A stretch of DNA of 64,000 bases from Propionibacteriaceae bacterium UBA7704. GTDB taxonomy: Bacteria; Actinomycetota; Actinomycetes; Propionibacteriales; Propionibacteriaceae. Position numbers and translations under genes: made by a program. Positions within the stretch are counted from its first letter, which is position 1. Each line of letters starts with the position of its first letter. Below are positions 61,418 through 64,000 of this stretch, in pieces. Below the pieces are notes generated by a model. That model did not search any database. It had not been told where the DNA came from and worked only from the letters and a program-made list of their open reading frames with translations. Location of the stretch: positions 526-64,525 of the forward strand of contig DLGC01000020.1 in assembly GCA_002482525.1 (NCBI GenBank), in the 5' to 3' direction.

Positions 61418-62047
61418 GTGAACGAACACCTGGTCTGGATCGATTGTGAAATGACCGGTCTGGATCTCAAGGCGGATGCCCTGGTTGAGGTCGCGGTCCT
61501 GGTCACTGACTCCGAGTTGAATGTGCTTGGCGACGGCGTTCAGGTGGTGATCAAGCCCCCAGCAGAGGCGCTGGCGCAGATGGGTGACTTCGTCCGGGAG
61601 ATGCACGTGAAATCCGGCCTGCTGCCGCTGCTGGAATCCGGCATGGAGATGGCTGAGGCCGAGGCAGAAGTACTGGCCTACGTTCGCGAGTACGTGCCCG
61701 AGGCCCGCAAAGCACCGCTGGCAGGCAACACCATCGGCACCGACCGCGCCTTCCTGGCTCGCGACATGCCTGAACTCGAGGCTCACGTCCATTACCGCAA
61801 TGTGGATGTCTCCAGCATCAAGGAACTGGCCCACCGCTGGTTCCCGCGGGCCTACTACAACACCCCGGCCAAGAACGGGAATCACCGTGCTCTGGCCGAC
61901 ATCCAGGAATCCATCGAGGAACTGCGCTACTACCGCGAGGCAGTCTTCGTGACGCCCCCGGGTCTGCCCACCGATGCGCTTCGCGAGATTGCGGCCAAAC
62001 ATCAAGGCGAACTCACCGGGCATCGTCCCGAAGTGACCGCCGACTGA
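61418..62047 (+). CDS. orn: Oligoribonuclease
   Basis: A 209-residue DEDDh 3'-5' exonuclease that degrades 2-5 nt RNA fragments and pGpG. Catalytic residues: Asp9 and Glu11 (WIDCEMTGLD), Asp109 (NTIGTDRAFL), His156 and Asp161 (GNHRALADI). The length matches the actinobacterial family; the C-terminal extension (LREIAAKHQGEL) is slightly longer than in E. coli. GTG start at 61418. tRNA-His follows by 61 bp. Confidence 0.97.
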   Translation: MNEHLVWIDCEMTGLDLKADALVEVAVLVTDSELNVLGDGVQVVIKPPAEALAQMGDFVREMHVKSGLLPLLESGMEMAEAEAEVLAYVREYVPEARKAPLAGNTIGTDRAFLARDMPELEAHVHYRNVDVSSIKELAHRWFPRAYYNTPAKNGNHRALADIQESIEELRYYREAVFVTPPGLPTDALREIAAKHQGELTGHRPEVTAD

Positions 62048-62108
62048 TTTCAGGTCGCCGCGCGGAACCGCTAGGATAAACAGGCTCGTTCGGCTAGCCG
62101 GACGTCAT

Positions 62109-62185
62109 GGTGGGTATAGCTCAGTTGGTAGAGCACCTGGTTGTGGTCCAGGATGTCGCGGGTTCGAGTCCCGTTACTCACCCCA
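62109..62185 (+). tRNA. tRNA-His (GUG)
   Basis: Cloverleaf with acceptor GTGGGTA/TACTCAC, the histidine-specific extra G (62109) opposite discriminator C, D-arm GCTC-AGTTGGTA-GAGC, anticodon stem CCTGG/CCAGG with loop TTGTGGT (anticodon GTG) and T-arm CGGGTTCGAGTCCCG. The 3' CCA (62183-62185) is encoded. A TAGGAT box about 35 nt upstream could be its promoter. Confidence 0.96.
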
Positions 62186-62384
62186 AGCCGTTTCTGTTCA
62201 TCACACCCAACCCGGGGAAACGCCTCCTGACCTGCCATTCGGCACCCACAACTAGGCACCGTGACCGAATTGTGCATCCCGATCGGGTTCCCCACACCGT
62301 GCGACCCGTTTCAACGCAGTCTTGGTGCAGATTCCGGTCACCTCGTCAGGACTAGGTCGACTTCACCGCGGGGAGGTTCGGCTG

Positions 62385-62660
62385 TCACACCCGCTTCACG
62401 CGCTGGCGGTAGTCCCTCACATTGTTGCCATTGATCGCCGTGCGCTGCGTGCCTCGAACGGTGTCGACCTTCTGGTCACTGCCAGTGATCGGCTGGGATT
62501 CGATCCCGGTCTCGTGCTCGAAGGAGTGTGACTTGTTGGTGTTTCGGTAGTACTGGAACAAGCCCCAGTAGACCGCCACCGCAGCAATCGGACCGGCCAA
62601 CAGCAACCAGCCCGGGTTGTTGCTGGACGAGCTCTCCAAGATGATCTGCAACGCAATCAC
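62385..62660 (-). CDS. Small single-TM membrane protein
   Basis: A 91-residue protein starting with GTG, whose start overlaps the zinc-ribbon gene stop by 4 nt (GTGA). One membrane helix (about residues 17-38, GWLLLAGPIAAVAVYWGLF) follows a short N-terminus, then a polar basic tail (YYRNTNKSHSFEHETG and RQRVKRV). Translational coupling suggests complex formation with the zinc-ribbon protein. No family recognised. Confidence 0.7.
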   Translation of the reverse strand: MIALQIILESSSSNNPGWLLLAGPIAAVAVYWGLFQYYRNTNKSHSFEHETGIESQPITGSDQKVDTVRGTQRTAINGNNVRDYRQRVKRV

Positions 62661-63958
62661 AACAGGACCCCCAGAATCATGACCAGCACCAACGCTTCCA
62701 CCACGACTCCGATGGCCAGGGCGAACGTGATCAGCCGAGCCTGGGCCACCGGCACACTGCCCATGGTTTCTCCGGTACGTCCATTCACCGCGATGTAGTG
62801 CACCATCCCGCCGTTGTTGTTCGGCTGATAGAACGAGTACAACCACACCGGCAGGTACATCGCCACCCATCGCGAGCCGTGAACATCCAAGTGTTCGGCC
62901 TCCCAGCGGACGCCGCGGTCGTAGGCGCGCATCGAGTTCTCGACCTGGGCTCGTGCGATCGACAGCAACTGGTCTTCCAACACCGGCTCGACCTGGGAAA
63001 CATCCTGGTCGCGACGCTCGGAGGTGTAGCCGACCAAGTAGTTCGCGTTCCACTGCACCGCATTCTCGGTGTCGAACGGCAGGATGGTGTTGATGATGTT
63101 GTTGGTGTTCACGAACGCATTCATGTTCGCGCGTTCTGCAGAGGACTCGATGGTGAGATCGTCCACCGTGTAGTCGACGTGGCGCTGAACCTGATACACA
63201 TCGGCGTTGTAGTACGTCTCGTCGTGGTCGCCGACCTTGCGGGTGTAACGCGCCGTCTCGATCTCACCCTGACCCCACACATCAGCACTGGCGTTGGCGT
63301 CGATCACCAGATAGGGCAGGTACACCCCGACCACGTTCTCAGGGGCGAATCCACTGCGAAATGCCTTGTGGGCAAACACCTGGCGCTTGCCGGCAAACTG
63401 CTTGATATGGGCCAGCGCCTGGTCACGGGTGATGCTGAACGGCAGCACCGCATCAGGCACCGCACCATTGGGAATCTGCTCATTGATGGTGAGGACGTGG
63501 CGACACCAGTGGCATCGCGACGACATCGCCTCGGCGGTGTTCACCACCACTTCGGAACCACAACCGGAGCACTTCAACGTCATCACTCCGGAGACTTCCG
63601 GAGAAATATCGGACGCACCGGAGGCGACCGTCGTGCCGGTGAGGTCCCACAGCGGAACCTCACCGGAGACCATGGGCTCGATCTTCGCTTCCGACCATTC
63701 GTGACGGCAGAACAAACAGACCAGCATGCCGGTGGAGACCCGCAACTGGATGTCAGTCGAGCCACACTTCGGGCACCGATTGACACCGTCCTGCAGCGCG
63801 GTGTTGGCGGTGTTGACCTGTTGGGGTTGGGCAGGCGCGGGCTCTTGCTGAACCTGGGGCACCTGCTGGGGCTGCGGAGGCGGTGGTGGGGGCGGTTGCG
63901 TACCGAACCCCTCTCCAGGAATGCTCGACGGACCAGGGCCTGCTGGCGGGACGCTCAT
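62657..63958 (-). CDS. TFIIB-type zinc-ribbon membrane protein
   Basis: A 433-residue protein. Pro/Gln-rich N-terminus (1-55), first zinc ribbon Cys62-xx-Cys65...Cys81-xx-Cys84, second ribbon Cys130-xx-Cys133...Cys149-xx-Cys152, a soluble middle domain (about 165-390) with SFYQPNNN and GRTGETMGSVPV, and a C-terminal membrane helix (about 405-430). It resembles actinobacterial proteins annotated as TFIIB-type zinc ribbon-containing, of unknown role, often near SPFH-domain genes. It acts at the cytoplasmic face. Start ATG at 63958. Confidence 0.8.
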   Translation of the reverse strand: MSVPPAGPGPSSIPGEGFGTQPPPPPPPQPQQVPQVQQEPAPAQPQQVNTANTALQDGVNRCPKCGSTDIQLRVSTGMLVCLFCRHEWSEAKIEPMVSGEVPLWDLTGTTVASGASDISPEVSGVMTLKCSGCGSEVVVNTAEAMSSRCHWCRHVLTINEQIPNGAVPDAVLPFSITRDQALAHIKQFAGKRQVFAHKAFRSGFAPENVVGVYLPYLVIDANASADVWGQGEIETARYTRKVGDHDETYYNADVYQVQRHVDYTVDDLTIESSAERANMNAFVNTNNIINTILPFDTENAVQWNANYLVGYTSERRDQDVSQVEPVLEDQLLSIARAQVENSMRAYDRGVRWEAEHLDVHGSRWVAMYLPVWLYSFYQPNNNGGMVHYIAVNGRTGETMGSVPVAQARLITFALAIGVVVEALVLVMILGVLL

Positions 63959-63968
63959 GGAATCCGCC

Positions 63969-64000
63969 TCAGAGCCCGAGGACCTTGGCCTTCGCGGCGT
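63969..64000 (-). CDS. C-terminal end of an upstream gene (partial)
   Basis: The last nine codons (AAKAKVLGL, then TGA) of a gene entering from the right edge, ending 10 bp before the zinc-ribbon gene. The tail would suit an SPFH-domain protein, which often neighbours such zinc-ribbon genes, but that is a guess from context. Confidence 0.5.
   Translation of the reverse strand, partial: AAKAKVLGL

Noticed and set aside
1..64000. CRISPR arrays, insertion sequences or prophage genes
   Set aside because: No regularly spaced identical repeats, transposase or phage structural genes were recognised.

Overview
The window is high-GC DNA from an actinobacterium. The gene content (oligoribonuclease Orn, paired YfjP/dynamin-like GTPases, lipobox lipoproteins, LacI-controlled glycosidases, an RHS toxin) and the many apparently leaderless genes (a TANNNT box 6-7 nt before the start codon) fit Propionibacteriales. 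The order-level placement is an inference. Coding density is very high, with many ATGA translational couplings and several tail-to-tail overlaps.

Layout. 1-154: three REP-like hairpin repeats. 244-7420 (minus): ssb-like gene, two membrane GTPases, PrsW-type protease and a GT87-like membrane glycosyltransferase. 7568-14446 (plus): a TetR gene with a 27-bp operator abutting its start codon, followed by a six-gene ABC-2 exporter (two HlyD adaptors, two ATPases, two permeases). This is a split version of the E. coli YbhGFSR layout. 14563-20334: single genes (M50-like protease, lipase, RutE-like nitroreductase, class I amidotransferase, PLDc_N protein, divergent EamA/LysR pair). 20363-21329: serine acetyltransferase preceded by a leaderless 23-codon ORF ending in polycysteine, a probable cysteine-sensing attenuator. 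21483-23948: secreted wall hydrolase in which an NlpC/P60 domain is nested inside a GH73 domain that has lost its catalytic Glu. 23959-29003: lipoprotein, PQQ-type propeller lipoprotein, EamA, HtrA and RNase H.

29009-37586: glycoside-utilisation locus (esterase, MFS, GH1, GH36, GPH symporter) with a divergent LacI regulator. 37631-41081: MacB/FtsX-type ABC pair divergent from an MFS exporter. 41044-44784: a six-gene redox operon (ferredoxin, NuoF-like flavoprotein, ferric-reductase-like heme membrane protein, ApbE, and two small membrane-anchored proteins with oppositely charged tails), probably a transmembrane electron-transfer module. 44953-50898: acyl-CoA ligase, DUF1295 protein, FAD oxidase, Nmad2-like protein and DUF4184 protein. 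51157-60650: a 3037-residue secreted RHS/YD-repeat toxin with an N-terminal L-type lectin domain, and its probable immunity gene. 61214-64000: tRNA-Arg(UCU), orn, tRNA-His(GUG) and a zinc-ribbon membrane protein pair.

Most interesting for follow-up: the polycysteine attenuator, the nested NlpC/GH73 enzyme, the lectin-RHS toxin with its immunity cassette, and the redox operon with its charge-complementary tail proteins. All homology statements are from reading the translations by eye; no database search was run.
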